Source: Epiperipatus broadwayi (lineage: Eukaryota > Onychophora > Udeonychophora > Euonychophora > Peripatidae). From it: DNA of 64,000 nucleotides. The stretch spans positions 1,358,517 through 1,422,516 of the forward strand of contig JAQFVV010012575.1 in the NCBI GenBank assembly GCA_028023455.1, read 5' to 3'. Each line of letters begins with the position of its first letter. Within the stretch, counting starts at the first letter, position 1. The notes beneath the pieces are model-generated. The model ran no database searches, was not told the origin of the DNA, and saw only the letters and a list, made by a program, of their open reading frames with translations. Position numbers and translations under genes: made by a program. Below are positions 23,280-35,867 of the stretch, in pieces.

Positions 23280-25153
23280 TACATATGTCCTTTTTGGACT
23301 GATTTTTTTTTCTATCCTGATTTTTAAATTCTTTTTAAGGCAACTGATGTGATGCTAAATGGTTTGTCCTTAAATGAATTCAGAAATTTTTATACATAGA
23401 ATATATGTCCAGAAACACAGTTAACCAAGTGAATATTCTTTCCCTCAAACCTTTTTATATACGCCAAAACTGAACTATATTTTACTCTTATTACTTAATT
23501 ATTTTTCTAGTTCTGGTTTATTTCTTTTTTCTATCTTTCCCATTTTAATAAAAGTTTTGATAGTTTTTTTACCCTGTTTTCACATTTCCTAAGTCGTTAT
23601 AAAGAACTAAACCAAAAAATCATATTATTCTTATCTCTTTCACTTACTTTACTTATAATTTTTTCCCTACTCACCATAGATTTTCTCCAGATCCTCTTTT
23701 TAAATGTAGATATTCAAAATGCTTTTTCCCATTTGCATGTAAACCACAATCACAATCCAAATTTTTATTCCACTTTTGTCTTTTTTATACTGGTATCTAA
23801 AGTTTTTTATATTGCTAACTCCCTTTAATAATGTCATATATCCTTTTATATTCTGAATAATTTTTACTTTTATAAAGCAAACTTTTTTGGAATTCATATT
23901 CAGTTTTTCAAGCCCAATTCTTTTTTTTTAAACATCTGATTATCTAATTTTCTAATCTCTCATAATTATGAATCTGTAATAGGCTCCAGTTCTTATATAA
24001 ATACATGAAATTAAATTGTTTATTTGAAAACATAGGATATTGGAAAAAAATTTCTTGCTCAACATGTTTGTTGTTCTTTCCACATAATCCAATTCAACAC
24101 TATTTTTACTAATCTATTTTCATTTATATATTGAACTCTTCTTATCACTCTCAATTTATTTTCATATTTTTCCATTAAAAATAAAGTCAACCCCATTACA
24201 GCTTCATTTCCTGCATACTATTAATTACCCAGTGTATATCTATGTTAAGTTTTATAAATAAAACTCTGACTTTCCTAGCCAATACAAAGTATATTATTTC
24301 AAAATATTAAAGCAGGCACAATTGTATACTTTTCAAGTACTTATACATACCTCATATTTATTATAAAAAAACATGTCCGATTTTTAATTATATCATTATA
24401 TTTGTTTGCTTTTTTTTTCTAATTCTCATGTCATTTTCCATTTATTGATAGATACTTTTTTTTTTCAAAACAAATGTCTTTCACTTTCCTCATTCAATTT
24501 TGTTCTTTCCATTAAGGTTAGTGAACTTAATTTTCATAGTTTTAACTGACCTCTCTTATAACAATTCCATATCTTCTAAGCTATTTGCAAAAAAAATGTC
24601 ATATCATTAACAAAAAAGACGGCAATCAATACCTTATACTTTTTCTTGGTTTTAACTGTGGTAATCTTTACCTTTATTCCCAATTTTTTATCTCAACCTT
24701 CAATTTCTTAGAAATAAAATCAGTACTATAGATAATAATAAAATCCCTGTTTCAATATGATTCTATGTTTGTCTTTCATTGATCTCCAATTGTTATATAA
24801 AAATGCTACCTTTGTGAAGACTCTTAATCATTTTTATTAATTCCTTCTCCATAATAAATTTCTATCCTTTCTATCATATAATGTTTTTCCATATAAAAAT
24901 GCAATAAATAATGGTGTATTCTTCTTACAGAACATTTCATTCAATTGAGATACAATAAATAATTTATCTCTTGCCCTTCTCTCTGACTAAAATCTATTTC
25001 AAATCTTTCTGTAAAGTTCGCTTTTTACATTCAAATTTTAGTCTATCCATTAATATACACAAAATTAGTAAACACAGAAATAATTTATAAACTATGGATG
25101 TTACTGCTATGGTTTATAATAACTTAATAACCTACAATGTTTTCACTTTTCTT

Positions 25154-25283
<130 letters not shown>

Positions 25284-25284
25284 C

Positions 25285-25500
25285 AATAAAGCAAGTCATA
25301 TATAGCATGACCTTGCTTTTATGAGCTTGTATTTACAAATATGTAATATAGAGAGCATACCAATAGCTCAAACAAGTTCTTAATTGATAAGTGCAATAAG
25401 AGAAAATATTTAAAATCTCTCTGGAATATTCTTATTCTCAGACCAATTGTCTTTGAGCTTATGGCTCACCTCAGTGAGAAGCTAGAACATTCAGACATAA
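25285..25500 (-). mobile_element. family B element with (ATT)n tail
   Basis: On the minus strand it runs from TGTCTGAATGTTCTAGC through TGAGGTGAGCC, GAGCTATTGGTATGCTC and AAGGTCATGCTATATATGAC into the (ATT)n tract. The first two thirds match 32022-32166 closely; the 3' third matches the unpaired end of the 16.3-kb hairpin. It lies inside the LINE relic. A microsatellite tail points to a SINE-like mode of spread. No Pol III boxes identified. Confidence 0.7.
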
Positions 25501-26929
25501 TCTAATTTTCACATTTTTCCATTCATCAAAATCTTATTATAATCTATATCTACTACTATTTTTCAGCTACCATATACTATCTAATCCATTTGCTATTCCT
25601 TTTTTTAGTCTATCCATTGTTCTATTCAATTCTTTGTCTATAGATCTATCTATCTCTTTACAATTTCAGCTCTTTTCATATTCATTTACCAAATCTTTTT
25701 CACCAAAGTTTTTAACACAATTTCAACCATTTTTTTTAGGTTTTTCTATCCTCAGCTCCTTTTCCTCTGGACTTAATAATATCCTTCTCTTTTTTATTTC
25801 TTTTTTCATAAATCTACAAAAATTTTACAATCCTTTTCATTTTTTTATTAATGTCTTATTAAGTTCATTCTATTTTGTTTTAATTCTATTTTTTTTTAAA
25901 GTAATTATCACATTTAACTTTTATCTTTTTTTCTCCAATTATTTCTTAACCATCTCTTTATAATAATTATATATATTTCTTCTTGCTTTTACAATTTCTC
26001 AACCCCCTCTCCAGAACATACATTTTGCTTTATTAATCCTGTTGGTTCTAAATAAATAGGCATTTACAATCATTTTACAAATATCCATTCACTGTTCATA
26101 AATTTTAAAATCACCATTTTTCATAATTGTTTTCAAGATATTATCAAATAGTAAATTTAGCTTCATTACTTACTTCTCATTTATCCTTTTTAACCCTGCT
26201 ATAAATTTCATTACTTTGTCTTTCAAATATCTCAAATTCTATCAATGTAAAAATTAAAATCACTACTACACACTTTTTATTTCTTATCAGATACTTTCTT
26301 TTTATCTTTTCTCATTTTTATTTATTTATCATTAGATAATTAACAATATACTTCAGATTTTGAATATATTTAAATTAACAATATCAATTGTAATTAATAT
26401 CTTCATTCATATCATCCTCCATCACTATTTTATTATTTTTTCAAAACTCATTTAAATCCTTATATTAAAATTTTATTCTTTCATGTCCTACCTATAAATA
26501 CATTACACCACACATATTTTCCATATTTTTTTTTACAATTTCTTTCTAAAATATCTGCTTAACAATAATCCTATATCTTGTTTTCTTTTTGTCATCATAT
26601 CTATTTAGACCTTCCACTCACATTTCTGAAAATTTGATTTTTCTCAGTATTTAAATGTGTCCATGCTACTGGTAGAACTTTTAATTTTTTCACATATGAT
26701 AATCTCCATTTGTCTTCATTTATTTGTATTCAAACACCTTGCATATTTGTAAAACCATGTTTCATATTAATAGTCTTAGTCAATCATTTAAATACTCTAA
26801 TAGCCTTAGTCAATCTTTTAAATATTCTTCTCTGTACAAAATGCTTTCCTGTTCTCCTATTCCTCACCATGCTATTTTCCCCACATTATCTTTTATTTTA
26901 TTCACATTCCTAAATATAAAATTGTTGAC

Positions 26930-27425
26930 TATTATTGATATTGGGATTGTCTAAGTGTTGAATACATATATATAATTTCAATCCCAGTGGTTATATTGCA
27001 ATTTTTAGTGTCTGTATAAAAACATTGCTCATAAATAAAGCTGGGATTTCACCATTATTGTTAAAAGAAGGTTGTCTAGGCAACAGTTTGAGATTGTTGA
27101 TTGTTATTGATAATGACATTGTCTATATGTTGATTGGTTTTAATGATTACTTATAAACCCCTTTAGCCTTGAGCATTATTACACTTATTATTTCAGTAAT
27201 ATTTTGGGTGCAATTTATAAATTATAATTAGAGTTAGCAATGTTATAATTGACTATTTATTAGTCTGCATATTTACCTATTTAAGGAGGTTTATTAAAAT
27301 TTTTGGATCAATAATCTCAGTCTCTGTGATCAAATTGCAATCTTTAGTTTCTATATAAGTATATTGTACCACAAATTGTCTAAGTGTTGTGTGGCTTTAA
27401 TGATTATATATATTGTAGCCTTTCT
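26930..27425 (+). repeat. dispersed repeat, family E (two partial units)
   Basis: Two partial units carry ATTGTCTA(A/T)(A/G)TGTTG, GCAAT(C/T)TTTAGT and GAGATTGTT-type blocks. Matches 9975-10215. Probably a retroposon 3' region repeated in tandem; class unknown. Confidence 0.5.
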
Positions 27426-28834
27426 ATTTTGCTACATTATTCTATGGTTGTGAATAAAAGTCAATTTTCATAGGAATTTTAAATTTTATGCAATAGTTAG
27501 TTATAACAAATTATTTATTATATGAAATAGGTTACAATACACTGTTTCCTCAATGTCAAAATTCAGTTAGTTTAATTTAATTTAAGTAACAAAATTGAGA
27601 TATAAAATTCTATTTATTATTAAATAAAAGTGCATAATTATTAAAATCATATAATATAATTTTATATTAATAGCCTTAATGTTTAAAGTTAATATTTTTG
27701 TAGTTATTAATAGTCTAATTTAAAATATGCTATTTAACTATTATTTAATTATTTAATAATGATGAAATAAATGCAGAATGAATTGTGTGTTAATATGTGT
27801 GCACACACATTTATGCAACAATTAATTAAAGTTTACTTCCTTGTCCTTAAAGTTGATTTATTACTTGTGTAAATTAAATGTTGCATTTTTAATTTTATTG
27901 TACCAATTTTATAACAGTATCAAAAATAATTATTATAGTCACATAAATGATAAAATTTTAAATATTAAAAATTTAAGTTGTAATAAGAAGTGTTTTTATT
28001 AAAAGATGTATTTAAATATTGTATTAGAATAAAAATTAAAAAAATATATTATTTAATAATATTTATTATTAAATTATTTTCAAAAACTAGGCAAAAATAA
28101 TTAATATATAAATTTTAGCAAGTGTCTGGAATTAATTGACTAATCATGTCTTGGTAGATTATTCCTATCAATATAGGTGAGAGGAGAAAAATCAAGAAAA
28201 ATTTGAGTACAAAATCGAGGAATCGAACTGTATTCCTTATAATTTTTAAATCTAAGTCTAAATTTATTTTAAATGTTATTATTTTGTTCTTTAAAAGTAG
28301 TAACAGTAACGTATAAAACTATGAATTTTTTTTTTAAAAAGACTAGATACTTATTTCAAATGGAATAGAAAAACAAAACCTACCTCATTGGTGCTACACA
28401 GGCCAACTAAGAAGCTATGTTAATTGAAGGAAAAAATATATTTCAGAAGATAAAAATGCCTTTAGTTAAAGAACTTTGCCAAGTATCAAAGTGTTCTGCC
28501 CACAGAACAATGCAAAGGATATATAAGGAATTTATATTTATTCATGTTAATATGTTAAGTGGTAGAGAACATTTTAAATTAATTTTAACAAATAGTAGTA
28601 ATAGAATGATACTTTTATTCACAAAATCTATTTAGATTTCCTATTTTAAATTTGTGAGAGACTTTAGCAGAGTGTTGATAATTTTAAGAAGAAAAAGATA
28701 GTGCTGACTAATTTACTAATTCTGCTTAAGTAATAAGTCCTGAGTATTCTAAACAATGAATATCGACTATTCAGGAATATAGAACTTAAGACTTTCATAA
28801 TGTTTTAAACAAGTATTATTAAAGCTATAAAAAT
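27426..28834. other. AT-rich DNA, nothing recognised
   Basis: Extremely A/T-rich around 27480-28110. The 72-codon ATG frame at 28417-28635 shows no motif and is not called a gene. Confidence 0.55.
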
Positions 28835-28843
28835 GCTAAATGC

Positions 28844-28937
28844 CAAGCGTTGGTGGCGGAGTGGTTAGCACAGCTGCCTTACAAGCAGTTGTCCCGGAGT
28901 TCGCTTCCGGGCTGATGCTTTGACACTTAAAAAAAAA
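28844..28937 (+). mobile_element. tRNA-derived SINE, copy 4
   Basis: A well-preserved copy. CAAGCGTTGG, box A TGGCGGAGTGG, an anticodon arm GCTGC-CTTACAA-GCAGT (UAC at the anticodon position, valine-like), a perfect T-arm stem CCGGA-GTTCGCT-TCCGG, then GCTGATGCTTTGACAC and an A-run. Direct repeat GCTAAATGC at 28835-28843 and 28938-28946. Confidence 0.9.
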
Positions 28938-28946
28938 GCTAAATGC

Positions 28947-31706
28947 TAAAAATTATAAGAATTCTAGAAATGGAGAAGTCTATTCGTAATATTATTGGAA
29001 TTAGTATTACCTTAAATGTAATTGATTTGGAGAATTTTTAAAACGGAATAATTTTGCAGTCAATATTTGAATGTTGAAAAAGAAAGAAAACTTTTAAAAT
29101 TGGATAATTGTCTTAATAAATGCTTATTTATTAACTTGGAGGGATTTGTTTTATCAATAACATAAGAAGAATGAACTTTTATTGCAAGAACATTTTATTT
29201 GTTTTTGATAGGCCACATTTTCCTAGGATTTCTTTCATGGATTTTAATTATGCTGCAAGGAATGGGGAAACAGTGCAGAGACTAGGAAAAGGAAACAATC
29301 TCTGTTCATGTTAACTGGTTGTTATGGAAACTAGCACTTCCTCATTAATTCATTTCAGGGAATGAAAGTAAACTTTTATTTATATATATATTAGTTTATT
29401 GTAATATGATATGGTTTTAAGTTGATATTAATATTTATAACTATTATAAATATGTAATAGTTTTAAGACTTAAAATATTTTAGAATTTTTTTGATATAAA
29501 AAAAAGAGAAGAAAAATTAGAATATTTCTTAATTTTGTTTATGACGATTCTATAATGCTATAATGACAAGAAGGTATGTCAATTACAGGATTGCCAATAA
29601 TAATCATAGTAATATATGATTAAGGTAACTTTCATTTATTATGTTTTGAATAAGGTAATGGTAATTAATAAAATTCAGATAAAATAAATATAATATTTGT
29701 TATTTTTATACTCATGTGATGATAATTTACAAAAGATATGAATGAATATAGTTATTATAATCTGTAAATGATTATATACTGTATGAATAATTAATCTCTG
29801 AATAAGTTATAAGTAATTAACTAAGTGTACTTATAATAAGTTGTATATCACAAATTATTTGTTTGTTTTATTTTAATCTTCTTGGTGTTCAAAGTATGCA
29901 ATGTTTAGAAGTTTGGATATTATTTTATGAAAAGATGTTAGTATTTATTTGTGACGTTTTTAGGATTTATATAAAGTGTTTTGATAAACAATTAATGGTT
30001 CCGGGAGTAGTTATTAAAAATTATGTAGTGATAGGAATATATGTAATATTAAGTGTAATACAGTTAAAGTAAGTCTGTATGTTTGAGATATATGGACAGT
30101 AGCATTTTTTTAGAAATATGTAACAGTCTTAAAGAGAAGCCAAGATAGAAATTAAAGTAGACACAAGAAAAATGTGGTCTTAAGTTACATATCCATGCTA
30201 TCATTATTTCTCATAGTTCTAGAAGATGTCAATCGCTCTCTATTAATCACTACTATCACACTGATCCCTACGTCATATTTGATAATTGTAAAGTTGAGTA
30301 AAGAATAATAGCTAGAGTCTCAAGGAATATCAAGGATTTAGTTAATGCAAAAAGAGTTAAATATTGAAGAAATGAAATGTTAAAAGTGTGTTGTGTGTTT
30401 TAAATAAAGATTTAATGAATGTTTTTATATTCCCATTTTTTTTTAGAGATCAAATAGTATAAAATGTATAATGGAAATGAAGCTTTATTGTGATGTATAT
30501 TACCAGAACTAATATAAATGAATACCATATCATACTTAAGATTGAAATAATTATGTTTATTTTATTGTTAAAAATAATAATATTAGTAATAAAATAAACA
30601 TAGATTAGATAACAAGTTATAGAGTTATAATAAAGTTATCTTATTATTGAATGTTTACGTAAATAAATTATAATAGGAGAATATTTTTGTGAATGTAGAA
30701 TATAACGTATAAGTTGTTTACATTGTTAGCATGTTTGGTAGAGAAATATGATGGACTGTTTTAATAGTGGAAGATATTATTTTATAACAATGAATTATTT
30801 TCAAATGTAAATTATTTACTTTTCCGTGAGTATTTTTTAATGTTAATTTTTTAAATTTTATAGTGAATTTTTTAAAAATCTAATATTTGTATATATTTTT
30901 TTTTTGAAATTTTATATTGTTATAATAAATTGTTAATGTTGTTTTATAATTAACGAAGTGTCTATAGTTTTTTTTTTTGTTATGCCCAAGTCACTGTGCA
31001 TCATCCTAACAACACAAGCAGTATGATAATTAAATATATTTGGAAATTATTCCACATAATCTAAATGAAATAATGAATAATAAGTATATTGTTAGTATTA
31101 AAGATATTACATTTTGAATTTTAAAAATTGAATAATGCAAATTTTATTTATCTGGCTCAAGAGTTATAATAAAGATTGATGTCTAAAATGCCATATTTAA
31201 AATAAAATGATTAGATATAATAATAAGAGATGATTTAAAATGTATTTATGATAATAAATATTGATTATTATTAGTTCGTAATTTTAATTTAATTTTAGTT
31301 TAGCTTACAAATAAATTAGTTAATGTATTTAAAAGGAAAGGATTAGTGAGTATAGTTGTTTTCTGGATTCTTATTATTTTTATATAGTTGTAAAATCCCT
31401 CATTACATGTAGTTATATCAATTTATTTATGTCAAAAAGTTATAATAATAATGATCTGAGATTTTAATTGTGTTATAAAATATTATTCAAGGAGAGATAG
31501 AATTTTTTTTATTAAACAAAAAAGTATAAAATAGTGTGATGCTTCAATTTAATTTAAAAAATATTAATGTTAAATATAGTTTATTTTCTTAAGTGTGAAG
31601 TATCATTAATATTTTAGGGAAGTAGTGTATTGATATTCCTATGCCATTAGGGACACCTGATGATGCAATCTTAATGTTAAAAAATATGAGTATTTACTGG
31701 TCACTT
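28947..31706. other. AT-rich DNA, nothing recognised
   Basis: No supported gene in about 2.8 kb. The 69-codon frame at 29863-30072 is unremarkable. A relatively GC-rich spot at 29200-29350 is without features. Confidence 0.55.
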
Positions 31707-31719
31707 ATGTGTCTCATAT

Positions 31720-31879
31720 CTGAAGGTTTGTAATGATGATATATTATAAGATGTGATATGTTGGACTATTTCCATTATTTATGAGTGAATGTTCTATACA
31801 TTCAACATTCACTCATAAATGATGGAAATAGTCCAACATATCACATCTTATAATATACCATTATTACAAACCTTCAGTC
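31720..31879. mobile_element. short near-perfect hairpin element with 13-bp direct repeats
   Basis: Arms of about 70 bp from CTGAAGGTTTGTAAT to ATTACAAACCTTCAG with a loop of about 12 bp. The arms contain GGACTATTTCCAT and its complement, the same outer block as the 7315-8215 element. Flanked by ATGTGTCTCATAT at 31707-31719 and 31880-31892. No coding; a minimal non-autonomous relative of that element. Confidence 0.85.
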
Positions 31880-32021
31880 ATGTGTCTCATATTTTGTAAA
31901 TAATAGTAAAGCATTTGTTTTGCAATTTGTAAAAAGACTGAACTAATAGTAGTTATTAATAGTAATTAAATAGTTGTTTATAGTGGTTGTCTCAGAAAGA
32001 ATACTATATATATATATATAT

Positions 32022-32166
32022 GGAGCATACCAATAGCTCAAACAAGCTCTTAATAGATAAGTGTGGTAAGAGAAAATATTTAAAGTCTCTACCTGGAAGA
32101 TTCCCATCCCCAGACTAATTGGTTTTGAGCTTTTGGCTCACCTCAGTGAGGAGCTAGCATATTCAG
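32022..32166 (-). mobile_element. family B element, partial
   Basis: Abuts a (TA)n run on the left. Close match to the first two thirds of 25285-25500 (GGAGCATACCAATAGCTCAA, CACCTCAGTGAG, ATTCAGACA). The 3' third seen in the other copies is missing, so it is truncated at the TA run. Confidence 0.7.
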
Positions 32167-32269
32167 ACACTAGATATAAAATATCAACTCAAAGCCCAAC
32201 ACTTATTTATATGTAACATTTAAGTAGAAACTCTAAAGTTTAAATTAAAATAACTGGAGTTAAAGACAT

Positions 32270-33050
32270 AATAATGATTAGCCATGAGAAGATAATATTG
32301 ATGTAAACAGAGACACTTTTAATCTTTGATGCTACTAAGAAATTATCAATTACTCCTGTGACTAAATACGTTTTCTCATTAACCTCTTTTTGTTGGAGTT
32401 TTTTGTTGAAATAAAATGGGCTCTATTTTATTTTAAACCACAGTTTTTATATGGATTTAAATCTAGAAAGTGTAGTTTTATAGATATGAGAATATGAAAG
32501 AATAGTATCTTTCTTGACATTCTGCAAATATTATTTTTAAATTTCTCCAGAGAATTGTGTATGTTGAATTAAATATTTTCATGGATTGTTCTTATAATAA
32601 AGAATAGAAATGGAGAGATAATATCCATGTAAACATAAACCATCTTTAACCTTTAATGCTATCAAGAAATTATCAATTGCTACTAATTGACAATTCCTGA
32701 AACTAAATAAGTTTTCTCATTAACCTCGTTGACTTCAAACACATGTTCTTATACAGATTTAAATCCATAAAGCTATTTTTACAAGTATGAGAATATGAAG
32801 GAATCGTATCTTTCTTGACATTCTGCAAATATTTTTTAAAAATCCATATAAGAATTTGGGTTTGAAATAAAAGAGGAGTCCTTTTACTTCAACAAAATGA
32901 GAAAACTTGTTTAACCCCAAATATTGTCAATTAGTAATAATTAATAATTTTTTGATATCATCAAAGGTTAAATGCATGCTTTTTTTACATGGATATTATT
33001 TCCTCATATCTATTCTTTATTACAAATAACAATCCATCGAAATATCTAAT
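32270..33050. repeat. compound foldback: two direct units plus an inverted one
   Basis: Direct units begin near 32280 and 32590 (period about 302 bp; TTTCTTGACATTCTGCAAAT occurs in both). From about 32835 the sequence is largely the reverse complement of a unit (GAAATAATATCC..CATGTAAA, AAGAAATTATCAATT, GTTTTCTCATT and their complements). No gene. Confidence 0.7.
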
Positions 33051-33057
33051 TCATATA

Positions 33058-33183
33058 TACATATTACATTAAACACAATCATTTTTAAATGCTGTTAGAG
33101 TAATATTATGTACTATGTGGTGGAAGTGTGTATTATTTACTGTAATAGCACTAAAAATGATTGTGTTTAACATGATATATATT
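33058..33183. repeat. short hairpin repeat
   Basis: Arms with TTAAACACAATCATTTTTA and its complement TAAAAATGATTGTGTTTAA, loop of about 30 bp. A MITE-like palindrome; target duplications are not clear in the TA-rich flanks. Confidence 0.7.
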
Positions 33184-34853
33184 TCATTTTCTTTATTTAT
33201 TTTAATGAATAATAACTTTTAGAACAAATTAATTTATTTAATATTTTATCTTCATATTTTAAGAAATGTAACCTACATTTTTTAAATAAATCTGTGTTTT
33301 TAATTAATGTATTCCACACTTCTAATAAGGTAGTATCACCAATATTCTCACAAATATTTTAACTTCAAATTAATTCCACAAAATCTCACCAACAAACTTG
33401 GTAATAATACCCACCCATTCATCACTTTTCTTCAAATTTGTAATCTCAGCACTAAAACACCTTTGTTTTATTCAGTATGTTTATTCACATCATCTTTTCT
33501 TTCCACACTACAATAGTATTATCTTTATTTGTTATTCCTAACATCTTAATATTTAAAACCATAATTTCTAGCAGTCTCATTACTACAGTTCTTTTTTATC
33601 ATTTCTATCTAACAAATTGCCTCAAAGTTTTGCAGGTTAACTACTCAATCATAAATTAGCTCTATTTTTAATTTCCATACACACTCTCCCCTCTATAACA
33701 TATTTCTCTTATCTTGTGAATCAATTATTGCATCAGTACAGCTCAAATCCACTGTTACATAATTATTTACTAATAATATTGTTTATTAAAACTGAAAATA
33801 ATTGAATGTCATGCCCATATGAAAGATTATTAAAAATTTGAACCAAAATATTATTTATTATTTACCTATAGTATACAAGAGTCTGTAAGTAGTAAAGTGA
33901 TAAACAGAGGGAAACATTACCAATAAACTGGAAGACTATGGTCCTTTTATTTTTTATTATTCTGAGAATTAAATCCCATTGCTACTTGCTTATAGATTAT
34001 TTCATAAGTTTACTAAACTTTTGCTTGTATTTAATTTTTTTTTTATAAATATAGGCTGAGATAAGTAAGCAATAGGATACTATAACTAAATGATAATACT
34101 CTGTATGGTTAATGAAGTGGTGCATTGGAATGTGGTATCCTAGGATCAATTTCAGTGCTGACCCTGACATTTGAACAGCTTATCAATTGTTGACCAATAA
34201 CAATATTTGATTATTTTTATTAAATGATAATATCTAATCATCATCATCATCAGTGGCAGTTCATTATTTGTCACTTATTAGAAGATCCATGAACAGAGTT
34301 ACATCATATAATTTAATAATAAGAGAACTTTATTACAAATTGATCCATTCGGTTAATTGTAGATAATTCTTTAATTAGGTTACCTGTGAGAATTGCTTCT
34401 GGAGTCTTCAAATTCTGAATCTGCCATTTCAACACTATGGCAAATCACATAGGATGCAAAATTTAAATAAGACTATTATAAATACCAGATTCTCTTAAAC
34501 TAAACTTGCAACATTTTAATGAAAGAAAGACCCAATAAAATAAACATCTCAATAAGATTACTGAAATTATTAATCTTTTTTTTAAAAAAAATACAACAAT
34601 TATATGCTATAATAGTTTTGTACTCTAATCGGCAGATAAAAACCTGGACCACTTAACAATCAAATTCAAACTCATAGGTTTATTTTGAACCATATATAAG
34701 ACCAAGCGTCATAACTCTTCCCCACCTCCATTATTAAAAAGTGGTCGCGGTTAGGGAAAAAATTTAAACACTGGCGTTGCAAACCTGAAAGTCTTAAATA
34801 TAATTTAATTAAATTTAAGAACCATATACAAACTGCTGATAAAATTTGTTGAT
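33184..34853. other. anonymous DNA, possibly decayed minus-strand coding
   Basis: Around 33340-33760 the + strand is pyrimidine-rich, like the strand opposite the LINE relic at 23-27 kb, and minus-strand frames give protein-like runs between stops, but no motif is recognisable. The 67-codon minus-strand frame at 34672-34875 overlaps the SINE target site and is unidentified. Confidence 0.35.
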
Positions 34854-34870
34854 AAACTTTAGGTCTTGTT

Positions 34871-34965
34871 GTCAAGCGTTGGTGGCCTAGCGGTTAGCAT
34901 AGCTGCCTTCCAAACAGCAAGCTCAGGTTCGCTTCCCGGTCAACGCTTTGACACATGAGAAAAAA
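34871..34965 (+). mobile_element. tRNA-derived SINE, copy 5 (best preserved cloverleaf)
   Basis: Flanked by the perfect 17-bp direct repeat AAACTTTAGGTCTTGTT at 34854-34870 and 34966-34982, hence probably the youngest copy. The acceptor arms GCGTTGG and TCAACGC pair over seven positions with one G-T; box A TGGCCTAGCGG is a perfect consensus and box B is GGTTCGCTTCC. Beyond the cloverleaf there are only about 15 bp (TTTGACACATGAG) before the A-tail, so the element is little more than a tRNA with a short tail. Confidence 0.92.
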
Positions 34966-35007
34966 AAACTTTAGGTCTTGTTAATGATTTTTGAAGTTTT
35001 TTTTTTT

Positions 35008-35036
35008 TTGTGTGTGTGTGTGTATATATATATATA
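35008..35036. repeat. (TG)n(TA)n microsatellite
   Basis: A compound dinucleotide run following a T-tract. Confidence 0.9.
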
Positions 35037-35539
35037 TGCCAAATTCACTTTATTTTACCTTCATATATGTTGTTTATATAATTTAATTTTGAAACCATAA
35101 ATTTTTTTATAAAAATTAATTTTTTTATTTCTATAAACAAAAAAACTGACAAATGGATTATTTTAATGTATTTTCTAAATAATTTAACATCTTTTAATAT
35201 ATACATATATTACTTTACATTCTCTTTTATTATTTATTTTTGCGTTTAGACTCTTTGTTTCCATGGTATCTAATGTTTATTGAAGAACTACATGATTATT
35301 TATCTATGTAAACTATGTTTTCAACATCTGTGAGAGAAACCAATTTCAGTTTACATTACATTATTCTAAGAATTTTTGTCATTCATCTCTCCCCTCTTAC
35401 GAAATAAAATAAAAAAAACTACAGTAATTTAATTCTTTTACAACAAAATAAAAAGACGTTTTATTTAAGAGAATTTTCTTTATTCCAAATTAAATTTTAT
35501 ATTGGAATTTATTATTATATAGTAGTAATAAAATTTAAT

Positions 35540-35660
35540 ACACGCGATATGAATAATATATATAACTAAAACACGACGTTGTATAGTATTTATCACTAAT
35601 TCTCGAACGTGCAAGTTGGAAAATTAGGTTGTTGCTACGGGTATATAACTGCGGTTCATC
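35540..35660. other. CpG-retaining patch
   Basis: ACACGCGATATG, ACACGACGTTG, CTCGAACGTGC, GCTACGGG and CTGCGG lie within 120 bp, in a window where CpG is scarce. A TATATAAC motif follows. No transcript or gene can be read from the flanks, so a promoter is only a possibility. Confidence 0.3.
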
Positions 35661-35780
35661 ATCATTGATTTTATAGTTGCTTGCCATCCTACTAATATAT
35701 TTTCAAGCATCTTAATTATATATATATCTTTTACCTCAAACGTTAATTAGTTCTACTCTATTTAAATGCAGATTAACCAG

Positions 35781-35867
35781 TGAATATATTGTTAGAAGAG
35801 ATGATAATAGATGAACAGTTGAATTCCTAAATTGGATTTCAAGAGATTGTAAAAGACCTAAAAAGAG
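35781..35867 (+). pseudogene. LINE 3' fragment
   Basis: About 87 bp matching 17413-17498 of the LINE relic (TATTGTTAGAAGAGATGA, ATTGGATT, AAAAGACCTA). It encodes the same RW..LNW..KRP C-terminal segment with a stop in place of Trp. A 5'-truncated remnant of the same LINE family. Confidence 0.75.

Noticed and set aside
25634-25963. 109-codon + strand ORF of Phe/Leu/Ser-rich protein
   Set aside because: Shadow of the minus-strand LINE relic: a T-rich strand lacks TAA, TAG and TGA. The same applies to 26710-26913 and 26724-26954.
28417-28635. 72-codon ATG ORF
   Set aside because: No recognisable domain, no compositional shift and no supporting neighbours; plausible by chance in 64 kb.
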